A DNA stretch of 64,000 bases from Maribacter sp. (GTDB taxonomy: Bacteria; Bacteroidota; Bacteroidia; Flavobacteriales; Flavobacteriaceae): NCBI GenBank assembly GCA_022865355.1, contig JALHST010000272.1:21414-85413 (forward strand), written 5' to 3'. Both the position numbers and the translations under genes were made by a program. Position 1 is the first letter of the stretch; each line of letters opens with the position of its first letter. Under the pieces are notes generated by a model that was not told where the DNA came from, did no database searches, and saw only the letters and a program-made list of their open reading frames with translations. Shown here in pieces: positions 17,405 through 25,739 of the stretch.

Positions 17405-17447
17405 TGAAAATATAAAGCTTATCTTAGAGTTAGAAAATTATTGGATT

Positions 17448-17627
17448 ATGAAGACAAGTATGTTTGAAAAAGTGATTCTAGGATCGGCTTTTTTTTCGAT
17501 GGTTTTTTCCATTATATTATGGCTATTGTTTGCCGATATCTCATCGCTTTTCGTAGGCCTTTGGGTGCCTTCCATCTTAGGATTGGGAATCTTCTTAAAA
17601 CTAAAGGGTGCGGAAGAGACTACCTAG
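17448..17627 (+). CDS. Small two-TM membrane protein
   Basis: Protein of 59 residues starting at the ATG at 17448 (MKTSMFEKVILGSAFFSMVF). It consists of two hydrophobic helices, about 10-30 and 32-50 (FSMVFSIILWLLF and LFVGLWVPSILGLGIFL), and a short charged tail LKGAEETT. The frame extends further upstream but that part lacks protein character and opposes another ORF. Similar two-TM proteins of unknown function are common in Flavobacteriaceae. Confidence 0.65.
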   Translation: MKTSMFEKVILGSAFFSMVFSIILWLLFADISSLFVGLWVPSILGLGIFLKLKGAEETT

Positions 17628-17871
17628 TTGTGGCGTCCCATTCAAATGTATCGGTCGGTCAACCATTCCCCCTGGGAAATCACTCAGGGGTGCAAGCGGC
17701 GGAAGGCGATGTATAATTATAGGATTCTCCTCTTGCCGGGATGCGTACTAGATTGCGCATGGATACCTTACAAAAAGTCTTTAGGTGTCTTTCAGATTTT
17801 GGCGCAAGGGGTTTAATTTAATTCAAACCTGCTCTAGCATGCCTCCATGGGTTGACCGCAACCAATTACAG

Positions 17872-19413
17872 TTACAAGGGAATATTACCATGCTTTTTCT
17901 TTGGCAAAACGGCCACTTTATTTTGAAGCAACGCGTAGGCCTTGATCAATTTTCTCCTTGTATTTTTAGGGAGTATTACTTCATCGATAAATCCTCTTTC
18001 TGCTGCGCTATATGGGTTTGCAAATTTCTTGGCGTATGCGGCCTCTTTCTCCGCTAACTTCGCTACCGGATCTTCTGCGGCATCGATCTCTTTTCTAAAA
18101 ATGATCTCGCTCGCCCCCTTGGCTCCCATGACGGCAATTTCGGCACTGGGCCAGGCATAATTCAAGTCGGCACCAATATGTTTTGAGTTCATGACATCAT
18201 AGGCCCCACCATAAGCTTTTCTGGTAATCACCGTCACTTTCGGCACCGTCGCCTCACTGAGCGCATATAACAATTTCGCTCCATTAATGATAATTCCGTT
18301 CCATTCTTGATCCGTACCTGGAAGAAACCCAGGCACATCTACCAAAACCAAAAGCGGAATATTGAAGCAATCACAAAAACGGGTAAAACGGGCCGCTTTT
18401 CTGGAACTGTCCACATCCAGAACCCCGGCCAAAAACATCGGCTGGTTCGCGACGATACCGATACTTTTACCGGCCAGCCTCGCAAAACCGACAACCATGT
18501 TTTGCGCATACTCCTTATGGATTTCAAAAAAAGTTTCTTCATCGATAATTCCGTTGATTACGTTGCGCATGTCGTAAGGTTGGCTCGAATTTTCAGGAAC
18601 GATATTCTCTAGAACCTCCCGGGTTTCATCGGCCAGTTCATAGGGAATATCGTCGGGCGCATCCTCACAGTTCTGGGGCATATAACTAATCATTCGTTTG
18701 ATCTGATCGAGGCATTGCAGGTCATTCACAGCCGTCAAGTGCGTGACTCCCGATTTCGTAGCATGCGTTAAAGCGCCACCCAGTTCTTCTGAAGTTACCT
18801 CTTCGTTGGTAACCGTTTTGACCACATTGGGTCCGGTAACGAACATATAACTGGTGTTTTCCACCATTAAGGTAAAGTCAGTCATGGCCGGGGAATATAC
18901 GGCACCGCCTGCACAGGGCCCCAGAATCGCCGATATTTGGGGGACTACCCCTGAAGCCATTACATTTTTATAAAAGATATCCGCATAGCCACCGAGCGAC
19001 CGGACGCCTTCTTGAATTCGCGCACCCCCACTATCGTTCAAACCACTTATAGGGACACCGATTTTCAGGGCGATGTCAATTATTTTACAGATCTTCTCGG
19101 CATGGGTTTCCGATAAGGCGCCTCCAAAAACAGTAAAATCCTGGGCAAAAATACATACTTGTCGGCCATTGATGGTTCCATAGCCAGTGACCACGCCGTC
19201 GCCATAATAGACTTCTTTTTCCATACCAAAGTCTTGGGTACGATGGGTAACCAAAGCGCCCATTTCTTCAAAAGACCCATCATCCAATAAAAAATGAAGC
19301 CGCTCCCGCGCCGTCAATTTTCCTTTGTCGTGCTGCTTATCAATACGATGTTGACCTCCCCCTAGGCGGGATTTTGCCAATTTCTCTTCCAGGATTTGCT
19401 TTTTATCTTTCAT
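17872..19413 (-). CDS. pccB: Acyl-CoA carboxylase carboxyltransferase subunit (PccB type)
   Basis: Protein of 513 residues that transfers CO2 from carboxybiotin to acyl-CoA, most likely propionyl-CoA. Both crotonase-fold halves are present: [20 protein letters not shown] and [20 protein letters not shown] with the oxyanion-forming [16 protein letters not shown] in the N half, and [19 protein letters not shown] with [18 protein letters not shown] in the C half. This is the PccB/AccD5-like single-chain form and not the AccA/AccD pair of fatty-acid synthesis. Last gene of a three-gene operon in the order carrier, carboxylase, transferase. Substrate choice between propionyl- and acetyl-CoA is not certain from sequence. 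Confidence 0.9.
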   Translation of the reverse strand: MKDKKQILEEKLAKSRLGGGQHRIDKQHDKGKLTARERLHFLLDDGSFEEMGALVTHRTQDFGMEKEVYYGDGVVTGYGTINGRQVCIFAQDFTVFGGALSETHAEKICKIIDIALKIGVPISGLNDSGGARIQEGVRSLGGYADIFYKNVMASGVVPQISAILGPCAGGAVYSPAMTDFTLMVENTSYMFVTGPNVVKTVTNEEVTSEELGGALTHATKSGVTHLTAVNDLQCLDQIKRMISYMPQNCEDAPDDIPYELADETREVLENIVPENSSQPYDMRNVINGIIDEETFFEIHKEYAQNMVVGFARLAGKSIGIVANQPMFLAGVLDVDSSRKAARFTRFCDCFNIPLLVLVDVPGFLPGTDQEWNGIIINGAKLLYALSEATVPKVTVITRKAYGGAYDVMNSKHIGADLNYAWPSAEIAVMGAKGASEIIFRKEIDAAEDPVAKLAEKEAAYAKKFANPYSAAERGFIDEVILPKNTRRKLIKAYALLQNKVAVLPKKKHGNIPL

Positions 19414-19441
19414 GTGGGCGATTTTAAATGGATTTGTGATC

Positions 19442-20914
19442 CTATGACCTACTTTTTTTCCAAAGGGAAGGGACCTTCCTTGGCGTCTTCAGTATCTTTT
19501 GATTTTCAAGATACAACCGCAATCCCACGAGGGCCGCAATTTTTCGTTCCTCTGCATATTGTTTTTCAAGCAGTTCGGGGGAATAGTAGTTTTTTACGAA
19601 ATGGGTATCAAAAGCCCCCGAAGTAAAAGCTTCATGTTCACAAACAAATTTGCCGAACGGTAAGGTGGTGGCCACTCCTTCGATTTTGTATTGGTCTATT
19701 GCGCCGATCATTCGTTGAATGGCTTCCTCCCTATTTTTTCCATAGGTAATCAACTTTGATAACATGGGGTCATAATAAATAGGGACTATCATCCCTTCCT
19801 CGAAACCATCATCCAAGCGAATGCCCGTTCCTTCAGGTCTCTTATACGTCGTCAATGTGCCGATGCTGGGCATAAAATTATCCAAAGGGTCTTCAGCATA
19901 TACGCGAACCTCCAGCGCGTGACCATGCATGCTCACATCTTCTTGAACGAATTCCAAAGGTTCGCCACGAGCAATCTTTATCTGTTGTTCAACCAGGTCT
20001 ATTCCAGTTATCAATTCGGTTACTGGATGTTCTACCTGCAGACGGGTATTCATCTCGAGGAAATAAAATTTCATTTCCCCATCCAATAAGAACTCTACGG
20101 TGCCCGCCCCTACATAATCGCAGGCTTTGGCCACTTTAACCGCGGCTTCGCCCATGGCAGTCCTAATTTCGGGTGTAAGCACGGTCGAGGGAGCTTCCTC
20201 GATTACTTTTTGGTGTCTGCGCTGGATGCTGCATTCCCGTTCAAAAAGATGCACGGTATGGCCGGTGCTATCGGCGAGCACCTGAATTTCAATATGTCTC
20301 GGGGCGGTTATGTACTTCTCGATAAAAACGGCCCCATCGCCAAAAGCGGCCTGTGCCTCACTAATGGCCCGGTTCATTTGTTCCGGCAATTCTTCAAACG
20401 AATCAACGATCCGCATGCCCTTTCCGCCACCACCGGCCGCAGCTTTGATCAAAATGGGAAAACCTATTTGCTGCGCAATTTTCCTGGCCAAATCAACATC
20501 GGTAATGGCTTCTTCCGTACCCGGGACCATGGGAATATCGTAGTTACGTACCGCTTCTTTTGCCGCCAACTTGTTGCCCATTACGGCTATGGCATGAGGT
20601 TTTGGCCCGATAAAAATAATCCCGCTGTCTTCGACCATTTGTGCAAAAACAGCATTTTCACTTAAGAATCCGTAGCCGGGGTGTATTGCATCCGCAGCAG
20701 TTTCCTTTGCGGCAGATATTACTTTTTCCATATTCAAATACGACTCGGAAGAAGGTGCCTTTCCCAATAAAACCGCTTCATCCGCAAATTTCACATGGGG
20801 CGATTGCCTATCGGCTTCCGAATAGACCGCTACTGTTTTTATGCCCATTTTGCGCGCGGTCTTCATAATTCGAAGCGCTATTTCACCACGGTTGGCAACT
20901 AGTATTTTTTTCAT
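19442..20914 (-). CDS. Biotin carboxylase subunit of acyl-CoA carboxylase (AccC/PccA type)
   Basis: Protein of 490 residues that carboxylates biotin using ATP and bicarbonate. Order of parts: N-terminal domain ([19 protein letters not shown]), ATP-grasp with glycine-rich loop ([15 protein letters not shown]), [41 protein letters not shown] and [20 protein letters not shown] (catalytic Glu, Asn and Arg of the active site), then the C-terminal domain. It is slightly longer than plain AccC and has no biotinyl domain, which lies in the gene just upstream. A spacer of 28 bp separates it from the transferase gene. Confidence 0.92.
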   Translation of the reverse strand: MKKILVANRGEIALRIMKTARKMGIKTVAVYSEADRQSPHVKFADEAVLLGKAPSSESYLNMEKVISAAKETAADAIHPGYGFLSENAVFAQMVEDSGIIFIGPKPHAIAVMGNKLAAKEAVRNYDIPMVPGTEEAITDVDLARKIAQQIGFPILIKAAAGGGGKGMRIVDSFEELPEQMNRAISEAQAAFGDGAVFIEKYITAPRHIEIQVLADSTGHTVHLFERECSIQRRHQKVIEEAPSTVLTPEIRTAMGEAAVKVAKACDYVGAGTVEFLLDGEMKFYFLEMNTRLQVEHPVTELITGIDLVEQQIKIARGEPLEFVQEDVSMHGHALEVRVYAEDPLDNFMPSIGTLTTYKRPEGTGIRLDDGFEEGMIVPIYYDPMLSKLITYGKNREEAIQRMIGAIDQYKIEGVATTLPFGKFVCEHEAFTSGAFDTHFVKNYYSPELLEKQYAEERKIAALVGLRLYLENQKILKTPRKVPSLWKKSRS

Positions 20915-20935
20915 GAGTCAGATTCTTTTCGTGTC

Positions 20936-20955
20936 ATTCCCGCAAAGGCGGGAAT
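20936..20955. repeat. Short palindrome ATTCCCGC-n-GCGGGAAT
   Basis: ATTCCCGC AAAG GCGGGAAT forms a perfect 8-bp stem with a 4-nt loop in the 45-bp gap between the carrier and biotin carboxylase genes. It has the look of a common genomic REP-like palindrome and might also attenuate or protect the operon mRNA. Confidence 0.55.
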
Positions 20956-20959
20956 CTTA

Positions 20960-21439
20960 CTATTCCATTTCAATTATCAATTGTCCCTTTTCTACGGTAT
21001 CATCCTTTTTCACTTCGATGGATTTTACGATGCCCGCCCCTTGGGACAAGATAATGTTCTCCATCTTCATCGCAGCTAGTACCAACATGGGGGTTCCTTC
21101 TGAAACCGTTTGCCCTTCGACTATCATTACATCGATGATCAGTCCGGGCATGGGTGCTTTTATGGAGGTCACCTTTTGGGAAGTGGTAGCCAGCAGCCCC
21201 ATTTTTTTTACCCGCTGGTCATAGGCATCCTCGATGTTTACCTCATAACTATTGCCATTGACGACTATCCTAAAGGCTTTCTGCAAATAATGGGAGCTTG
21301 ACAAACGTATCCCATAGGCTTGGTTATGATGTAAGACATGAAAATCAGAACCGTTTACCTTGATGATATCCAAGGCGTCAACAGCTGTTTTACTTACCCG
21401 TATTTCTTCTTTGTCTACGGTCACTAAATAATCGGTCAT
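20960..21439 (-). CDS. Biotin carboxyl carrier protein of acyl-CoA carboxylase
   Basis: Protein of 159 residues. The C-terminal 75 residues form a biotinyl/lipoyl domain: IKAPMPGLIIDVMIVEGQTV, then LVLAAMKMENIILSQ with the AMKM biotinylation Lys, and VKSIEVKKDDTVEKGQLIIEME. The N-terminal half (YLVTVDKEEIRVSKTAVDAL and HYLQKAFRIVVNGNSYEVNIED) is the conserved linker type found in Bacteroidota propionyl-CoA carboxylases. It is the first gene of the operon, so the promoter should be in the region 21440-21500. Confidence 0.9.
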   Translation of the reverse strand: MTDYLVTVDKEEIRVSKTAVDALDIIKVNGSDFHVLHHNQAYGIRLSSSHYLQKAFRIVVNGNSYEVNIEDAYDQRVKKMGLLATTSQKVTSIKAPMPGLIIDVMIVEGQTVSEGTPMLVLAAMKMENIILSQGAGIVKSIEVKKDDTVEKGQLIIEME

Positions 21440-21725
21440 TTTTCTAAATTAAGGGATACGCATTCTATGGTTTGATAAAGATATGTCATGACCTTATAGC
21501 TAGCAAGTCATAAATTGATAGGAAGGGGCGTATTTTCCCTATTTCGGCATAACAAAATGGTATAAAGCAAGTGAGCGCACCAAGAACCTTTTTAGTTACA
21601 GAACCCGGCCTATTTTAGACTTTCGGTTTGAATCGGAGAAAATTTCATGTAAATCCTTCTTGATTTTTTGGTTCGTTTTGTATCAAGACAAAATGAACTA
21701 TAAGAACATAAAAATATTTTTCTTG

Positions 21726-21887
21726 CCTCTTTTTGCTTGTCCAAAAAGAGGCGCAAAAAGGACACTTTTTCATTAGGTGTTTCCCATAAGCTTATGCTTC
21801 TGGGAACCGCTCGTGTGGGCTAAACGCGGTCCAAGGCTTCCCGCGTTCTTCACGCCCCCACTCGCTACACTAAAGAAAAAGAAGGCC
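21726..21887 (+). repeat. Interspersed ~180-bp repeat, copy B
   Basis: Opposite in orientation to copy A. It keeps the perfect stem CCTCTTTTTG/CAAAAAGAGG but lacks about 17 bp of the GTGTCC-GGACAC hairpin. It is followed by copy C in the same orientation. Both B and C are linked with a short direct repeat (TCGGTTTGAATCGG at 21623 and 21901). Confidence 0.75.
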
Positions 21888-21973
21888 TTCAATGAACTAT
21901 CGGTTTGAATCGGGGAAAATCGAAGGGTTTAAGAAATAGGGTGGTTGCCAGTGGAAGTGCGTTTCGCGCAGCG

Positions 21974-22134
21974 AAAAAGAGCCGTAAATGTGTCCGCCTC
22001 TGGTGGAAAGGACACTTTTTCATTCGATGTTTTCCAAAAGCTGGCGCTAATGGGAACCGCTCCTGCGGGCTAAACGCGATCCAGGGCTTCCCGCGTTCTT
22101 CACACCCCCACTCACTACACTACAGAAAAAGAAT
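21974..22134 (+). repeat. Interspersed ~180-bp repeat, copy C
   Basis: The most diverged copy: the first stem is reduced to AAAAAGAG, while the GTGTCCGCC...GGACAC hairpin and the GGGCTAAACGCG and GGCTTCCCGCGTTCTTCAC blocks remain. It ends 20 bp before the stop codon of DUF6090 paralogue 2. Copies B and C together fill most of the gap of 714 bp between the carboxylase operon promoter and that gene; no gene is seen there. Confidence 0.7.
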
Positions 22135-22153
22135 GTCTTTCAATGACCTGACT

Positions 22154-22918
22154 TTATAATGGCTCCTCTTTATTAGTACCATATTGCCCATCAATTAATT
22201 CCAGGACTTCTATAGCCCGCACTTTACAGCCCATAAAAATATTTATGAAGTAAGTGGACGTAAAATCGATTCGTTTTATTAAACTAACAACGCGCTTCTC
22301 ATTGAATATGGCTTTTATGGCTTTTTGGCTTGGTAAATTGGTGCCATCGGCCAAACGCATTTTATTCAAATCCGTTTGATCCATCAAATCATATTTCAAG
22401 CCTCGTATTTCTATACGGGGTTGTGATTCGTCTTCCCAATTCCGTGCAGCTCCCTTATATTTATGATAATAGTTTTGAATCTTGCTTACCAACTGAGGAT
22501 CTGCGTACACTTTGGGCAACCCTGATTTTCTCAATTCGTCCCAGATTTCCATATTCAAATCCATGTTAAGGGCGAATGACATACCTAGAAAAGCGGAAAA
22601 AAATGCCATGGAGTCTACAATTGTCTCTCGATTTTCGAGTATTGGAATAATTAGTTGTGCCGCTTTTTCCTGGGTTTGAAGAACTGATATATAATGCTGA
22701 ATAATTGTGGTGTCGTTGCGTATATCTTCAGCGAGGCCAAGCATGGTCTGCTGGAATCCATTTTTTGATTTTCTATCTTCATTCCAATTATTGATCTGCA
22801 GTGCGATCAAAATACCAATTACTACCAGTACGATTTCGCCAATAGCATACCTCATATACTTTATAGGCTTGTTATCATCAGCGAGTTTTTTGCGAATTTT
22901 ACGAAAGAAGTTAATCAT
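22154..22918 (-). CDS. DUF6090 family membrane protein, paralogue 2
   Basis: Protein of 254 residues starting at 22918 (MINFFRKIRKKLADDNKPIK), since the shared -7 element at 22941 lies inside the longer frame. One TM helix follows (YAIGEIVLVVIGILIALQINNWN). The remainder is a helical extracytoplasmic region with a Trp and Arg rich middle (NYYHKYKGAARNWEDESQPR). Function unknown. Identical in N-terminal layout to the paralogues at 14888 and 23804. Confidence 0.85.
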   Translation of the reverse strand: MINFFRKIRKKLADDNKPIKYMRYAIGEIVLVVIGILIALQINNWNEDRKSKNGFQQTMLGLAEDIRNDTTIIQHYISVLQTQEKAAQLIIPILENRETIVDSMAFFSAFLGMSFALNMDLNMEIWDELRKSGLPKVYADPQLVSKIQNYYHKYKGAARNWEDESQPRIEIRGLKYDLMDQTDLNKMRLADGTNLPSQKAIKAIFNEKRVVSLIKRIDFTSTYFINIFMGCKVRAIEVLELIDGQYGTNKEEPL

Positions 22919-22940
22919 AGGAAGTGGTTGGTTGCTCTTC

Positions 22941-22948
22941 GTAAGGTA
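22941..22948 (-). promoter_or_regulatory. Shared promoter module of DUF6090 paralogue 2 (-7 TACCTTAC)
   Basis: On the minus strand TACCTTAC lies 22 nt before the ATG; TTG stands 22 nt further upstream. The conserved block extends upstream to about 22985 (GGATGC...GGTCTTGCTGGCCATA), matching the corresponding region of the module at 23526. Confidence 0.6.
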
Positions 22949-23091
22949 GGGAATTATTAAATATGGCCAGCAAGACCTTGGCATCCAATGTATTGCTTAA
23001 TACTATACCAATCGTAATGGTGCGTGAACTTTTGGGAGCATAACAAATAATCAAAATCAAGTGGAAAGCAACAAAGAGTATAAGTAGCTAC

Positions 23092-23502
23092 TTATTCCGG
23101 ACGATATGTACCATCCATTCCCAGCCTATATCCTTTTGGGTAATATTTCCCATCCTGTCCTAGGAAACTGCCTTCGGGATAGTATTTACCGTCTATGCCT
23201 AAAAATGATCCTTTCGGATAGTACTTCCCATCCTGCCCCAGGAAACTACCTTCAGGATAATATTTTCCATCCCTTCCCAACACGGCGCCTTTTGGGTAAT
23301 ATTTCCCGTCCTGTCCGAGGAAACTCCCTTCGGGATAGTACTTTCCGTCTATGCCTAAAAATGATCCTTTCGGATAGTACTTCCCATCCTGCCCCAGGAA
23401 GCTGCCATCAGGATGATATTTGCCATCTATACCTAAAAATTGCGCCATATTTTTTGTTGAAGGGCTATTAAATGAATACCGGATTCGGAAGTTGGCATTC
23501 AT
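23092..23502 (-). CDS. Tandem-repeat protein, nine 13-residue repeats
   Basis: Protein of 136 residues, not assigned to a family. After an N-terminal stretch of about 20 residues, it consists almost wholly of nine repeats with the consensus GSFLGxDGKYYPx, alternating in pairs between LGQDGKYYPKGSF and LGIDGKYYPEGSF. DNA repeats have a 39-bp period and also a 78-bp superperiod, so recent unequal duplication is likely. No signal peptide or TM segment is apparent. The regular Gly, Asp and Tyr spacing suggests a small beta-solenoid or hairpin array. It shares its promoter/leader module with the DUF6090 genes, one of which lies on each side. Confidence 0.75.
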   Translation of the reverse strand: MNANFRIRYSFNSPSTKNMAQFLGIDGKYHPDGSFLGQDGKYYPKGSFLGIDGKYYPEGSFLGQDGKYYPKGAVLGRDGKYYPEGSFLGQDGKYYPKGSFLGIDGKYYPEGSFLGQDGKYYPKGYRLGMDGTYRPE

Positions 23503-23525
23503 TTAAAGTTGGTCGGATGTTCTTC

Positions 23526-23533
23526 CTAAGGTA
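23526..23533 (-). promoter_or_regulatory. Shared promoter module of the tandem-repeat gene (-7 TACCTTAG)
   Basis: TACCTTAG lies 23 nt before the ATG at 23502, with a TTG 18 nt upstream. The surrounding block CCATATATAATAATTCCC and the leader GGAAGAACAxCCxACC match those of the DUF6090 genes. Confidence 0.6.
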
Positions 23534-23803
23534 GGGAATTATTATATATGGCAAGAAAGACCTTTGCATCCCCTTTGTTGCTTTATAATGACGTTCTTAT
23601 AGAAATCGCAAGTGAATTAATAGCACATTCAAGCACCGAAATTACCCAAGAAGATTATGGAAAGATATTACGGCAAAGAGTGAGTTAGGAGATTATAAGG
23701 ATTGGGCGCAAAAATAGAAACGGTTTATATCTATCCGCGGCAAGTAAGTATGAGCCGCATGTCACAGGGTGTGTGGCCCATGTGCTTTTTTAGCCTTTCG
23801 CTA

Positions 23804-24580
23804 TTATTTAGTTTTTATTTCCAATTCAGATTCAATGTCTATAAGAATGTTTTCAACGTACTTCAACATGTTTTGTTGATATTCGAGCCTGAATTTTTCC
23901 ATTAAGGATTTCTGGTATAAAATTCCTAAAAACGAAGTATTATTTAAATGTTTCGTAACGGCATCATGCCTATCTGACTCACTATAACCAGTTTTTAAGC
24001 CTGTCGTTCGTACGATTCTATCATCATTTAATAAAAAAGGCGCATATGCGCTACATTTTTCCGTCAACAATGAATTCAATTGTATACTATAGTTTTCATC
24101 TTCAAATCCATATTTTAATTCGGCGGAAAATTCCGCCAGCAGACGACTTAAGTCTTGGTTTTGTATGATTCCCGTTTTTCCGGAACCTATTAGCGCATCA
24201 TAAGTACCATTAACAGGCTCAACACGCCAATATGCCAACGCACCGCTAAACAGATAATCTGCAATTGAATCATTATATTTATAATTACTTTTTTCAATCA
24301 TTAAACGCATCAATTTACTGCAACGAACAACTACTTTGGATTGCAGTTTAATTGTTTCATGAACCCTGTTTTTGGTCTGTATAAAATCGGTACGCATCGA
24401 TTCAAGAATTTCAATTTCTTCAATTCTTTCAAGTCTATTTTGATTCCAACTGTTTATTTGTAAGGCAAAAAGAATCCCAATAACCACAAGAACAATCTCC
24501 CCAATGGCATACTTGAGGTATTTTAAGGTCTTGTTATCATCTGCGAGTTTTTTACGGATTTTTCTGAAGAAGTTGATCAT
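23804..24580 (-). CDS. DUF6090 family membrane protein, paralogue 3
   Basis: Protein of 258 residues with the DUF6090 N-terminus (MINFFRKIRKKLADDNKTLK, TM YAIGEIVLVVIGILFALQIN) and a diverged helical C-terminal region (ESMRTDFIQTKNRVHETIKL; LIGSGKTGIIQNQDLSRLLA). The function is unknown. The strict conservation of the first 50 residues in three paralogues, against free variation of the rest, suggests that the stub and TM serve a common targeting or docking role. Confidence 0.85.
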   Translation of the reverse strand: MINFFRKIRKKLADDNKTLKYLKYAIGEIVLVVIGILFALQINSWNQNRLERIEEIEILESMRTDFIQTKNRVHETIKLQSKVVVRCSKLMRLMIEKSNYKYNDSIADYLFSGALAYWRVEPVNGTYDALIGSGKTGIIQNQDLSRLLAEFSAELKYGFEDENYSIQLNSLLTEKCSAYAPFLLNDDRIVRTTGLKTGYSESDRHDAVTKHLNNTSFLGILYQKSLMEKFRLEYQQNMLKYVENILIDIESELEIKTK

Positions 24581-24606
24581 TGGAAGGGAGCGGTTGGTTG
24601 TTCTTC

Positions 24607-24614
24607 CTAAGGTA
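24607..24614 (-). promoter_or_regulatory. Shared promoter module of DUF6090 paralogue 3 (-7 TACCTTAG)
   Basis: TACCTTAG lies 26 nt before the ATG and is followed by the leader GGAAGAACAACCAACC. No TTG is found at the expected -33 distance, so this copy may be weaker. The rest of the gap to 24916 shows no gene. Confidence 0.5.
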
Positions 24615-24916
24615 GTAAATTATTGTGGCAGTGTCGTAAGAAGATCACAGAGGTACATTATAGGAAATTGCACAAAAAAAAGGAAGCGAAAAATTGCCCT
24701 TGATAATTAATTGGGCACTTCCGGACACTCAGACCCGTCGTTCGTCCGTTTTATTAAACTTGATTGCCAAAACAATTATACCTTCAACATTCAAGGAAGG
24801 GGGGTCTCTGCTATACGCCAAGAGTAATGGCAAAAGGTCCCTTCACTTAAAACAATGAAACAATTCAATTCCTGGGAGGTAAAGGTTACCTACCAGCCTT
24901 AAACTAAAACACTAAA

Positions 24917-25426
24917 ATGATGAAAAAAAACATTCGAATAGTACCCTTTTTGGCCCTTGTGGCATTTACCTTTTCTGCGTGTACTCCCGTTGAAAAAACA
25001 GAGCCTATAGATATGGCGAAACTTAAGGCAGAAATTCAGGCGAAGGAAGACGCTTTCGCCGCGGGTGAAAAGGCCAAGGATGCCGATGCGGTCGCTGCCT
25101 ATTATAGCGAAAACGCCGTAAGTTATAACCGCAATGATAAACCTGTTTCAGGGAAGGCGGCCATCAGAGATAGAATTGCAAAACAAATTGCTACTGACAC
25201 TACGGGCCATTATAATGCCTACAAACTCATTGACCTCTTTGCCGAAGGTAATAATGCCTTGGAGATCGGTTCCTGGACCGAATATGATGCCGGGGGCTCT
25301 GAAATCGACAATGGCTATTACATGTCTTATTTTGAAAAACACGACGGCAAATACGAATGTGTGCGGGATATGACCGTTACTACCAAGCCCGCTGCCGCTG
25401 CCATGCCTGAAGAGGAAGACATGTAA
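24917..25426 (+). CDS. DUF4440 / SnoaL-like lipoprotein
   Basis: Protein of 169 residues with a lipoprotein signal (RIVPFLALVAFTFSAC). The mature part is a cone-shaped alpha+beta NTF2-like fold of the DUF4440 or ketosteroid-isomerase type: IQAKEDAFAAGEKAKDADAVAAYY, then SENAVSYNRNDKPVSGKAAI, LFAEGNNALEIGSWTEYD and YYMSYFEKHDGKYECVRDM. Such proteins bind or isomerise small hydrophobic ligands, but the substrate is unknown here. An Ala and Glu rich tail follows. A strong terminator follows 40 bp later. Confidence 0.85.
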   Translation: MMKKNIRIVPFLALVAFTFSACTPVEKTEPIDMAKLKAEIQAKEDAFAAGEKAKDADAVAAYYSENAVSYNRNDKPVSGKAAIRDRIAKQIATDTTGHYNAYKLIDLFAEGNNALEIGSWTEYDAGGSEIDNGYYMSYFEKHDGKYECVRDMTVTTKPAAAAMPEEEDM

Positions 25427-25465
25427 ACGGTTGGGAAAACCCCATGCATAATGTTAAAACGATTT

Positions 25466-25493
25466 GAGCCTGCATCTTGCAGGCTCTTTTTTT
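25466..25493 (+). terminator. Intrinsic terminator
   Basis: GAGCCTGCA/TGCAGGCTC stem of 9 bp with a TCT loop and seven T residues. Serves the DUF4440 gene; for the leftward dab operon the A tract could also give termination. Confidence 0.85.
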
Positions 25494-25545
25494 GGCAGTA
25501 CCCGTCATTTTTTGATTTTTAGGCCCTCGCTTGGGGGTTTTATAT

Positions 25546-25734
25546 TTAAGAGGTCGGAAAAAAGAGGGTAAAAGTTCCATAATCATCGGTATTTAGATCT
25601 GAAACGGCACGGCAGCGTACCCCAAGCTCCCTTTCCGAGATGGGCGCAATGACCTTTTCCTTACCGTGCAGGGTGCCTAGAATGACAGTACGATCTTTAA
25701 AAATAGAAGCGCCCTTAAATTTCTTTTTTGACAT
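25546..25734 (-). pseudogene. Truncated DUF6671 gene (N-terminal fragment)
   Basis: A frame of 62 codons starting at 25734 (MSKKKFKGASIFKDRTVILG). The pattern TVILGTLHGKEKVIAPISERELGV and DLNTDDYGTFT matches the N-terminal part of DUF6671 proteins, which are usually well over 200 residues. Directly after GTFT the frame turns into LFFPTS and a stop, and no continuing coding frame is seen before the terminator at 25466. I infer loss of most of the gene. It follows dabA within 5 bp and was probably the last gene of that operon. Confidence 0.55.
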
Positions 25735-25739
25735 CACGA

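Noticed and set aside
17175..17447. Upstream extension of the small two-TM protein
   Set aside because: The added 91 residues have no protein character, and the ATG at 17448 gives a compact two-TM protein of a type common in this family of bacteria.
23092..23471. Regular 39-bp repeats that could be read as a CRISPR array
   Set aside because: The repeats are contiguous, without unique spacers, and are in frame with an open coding sequence; they encode a 13-residue protein repeat. No cas genes are present.
23548..23688. Plus-strand frame of 46 codons starting ATGGCAAGAAAG
   Set aside because: Its first part coincides with the upstream part of the promoter module of the tandem-repeat gene, and the matching DNA upstream of DUF6090 paralogue 2 gives a similar first dozen residues only because the DNA is repeated. 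The rest shows no family.
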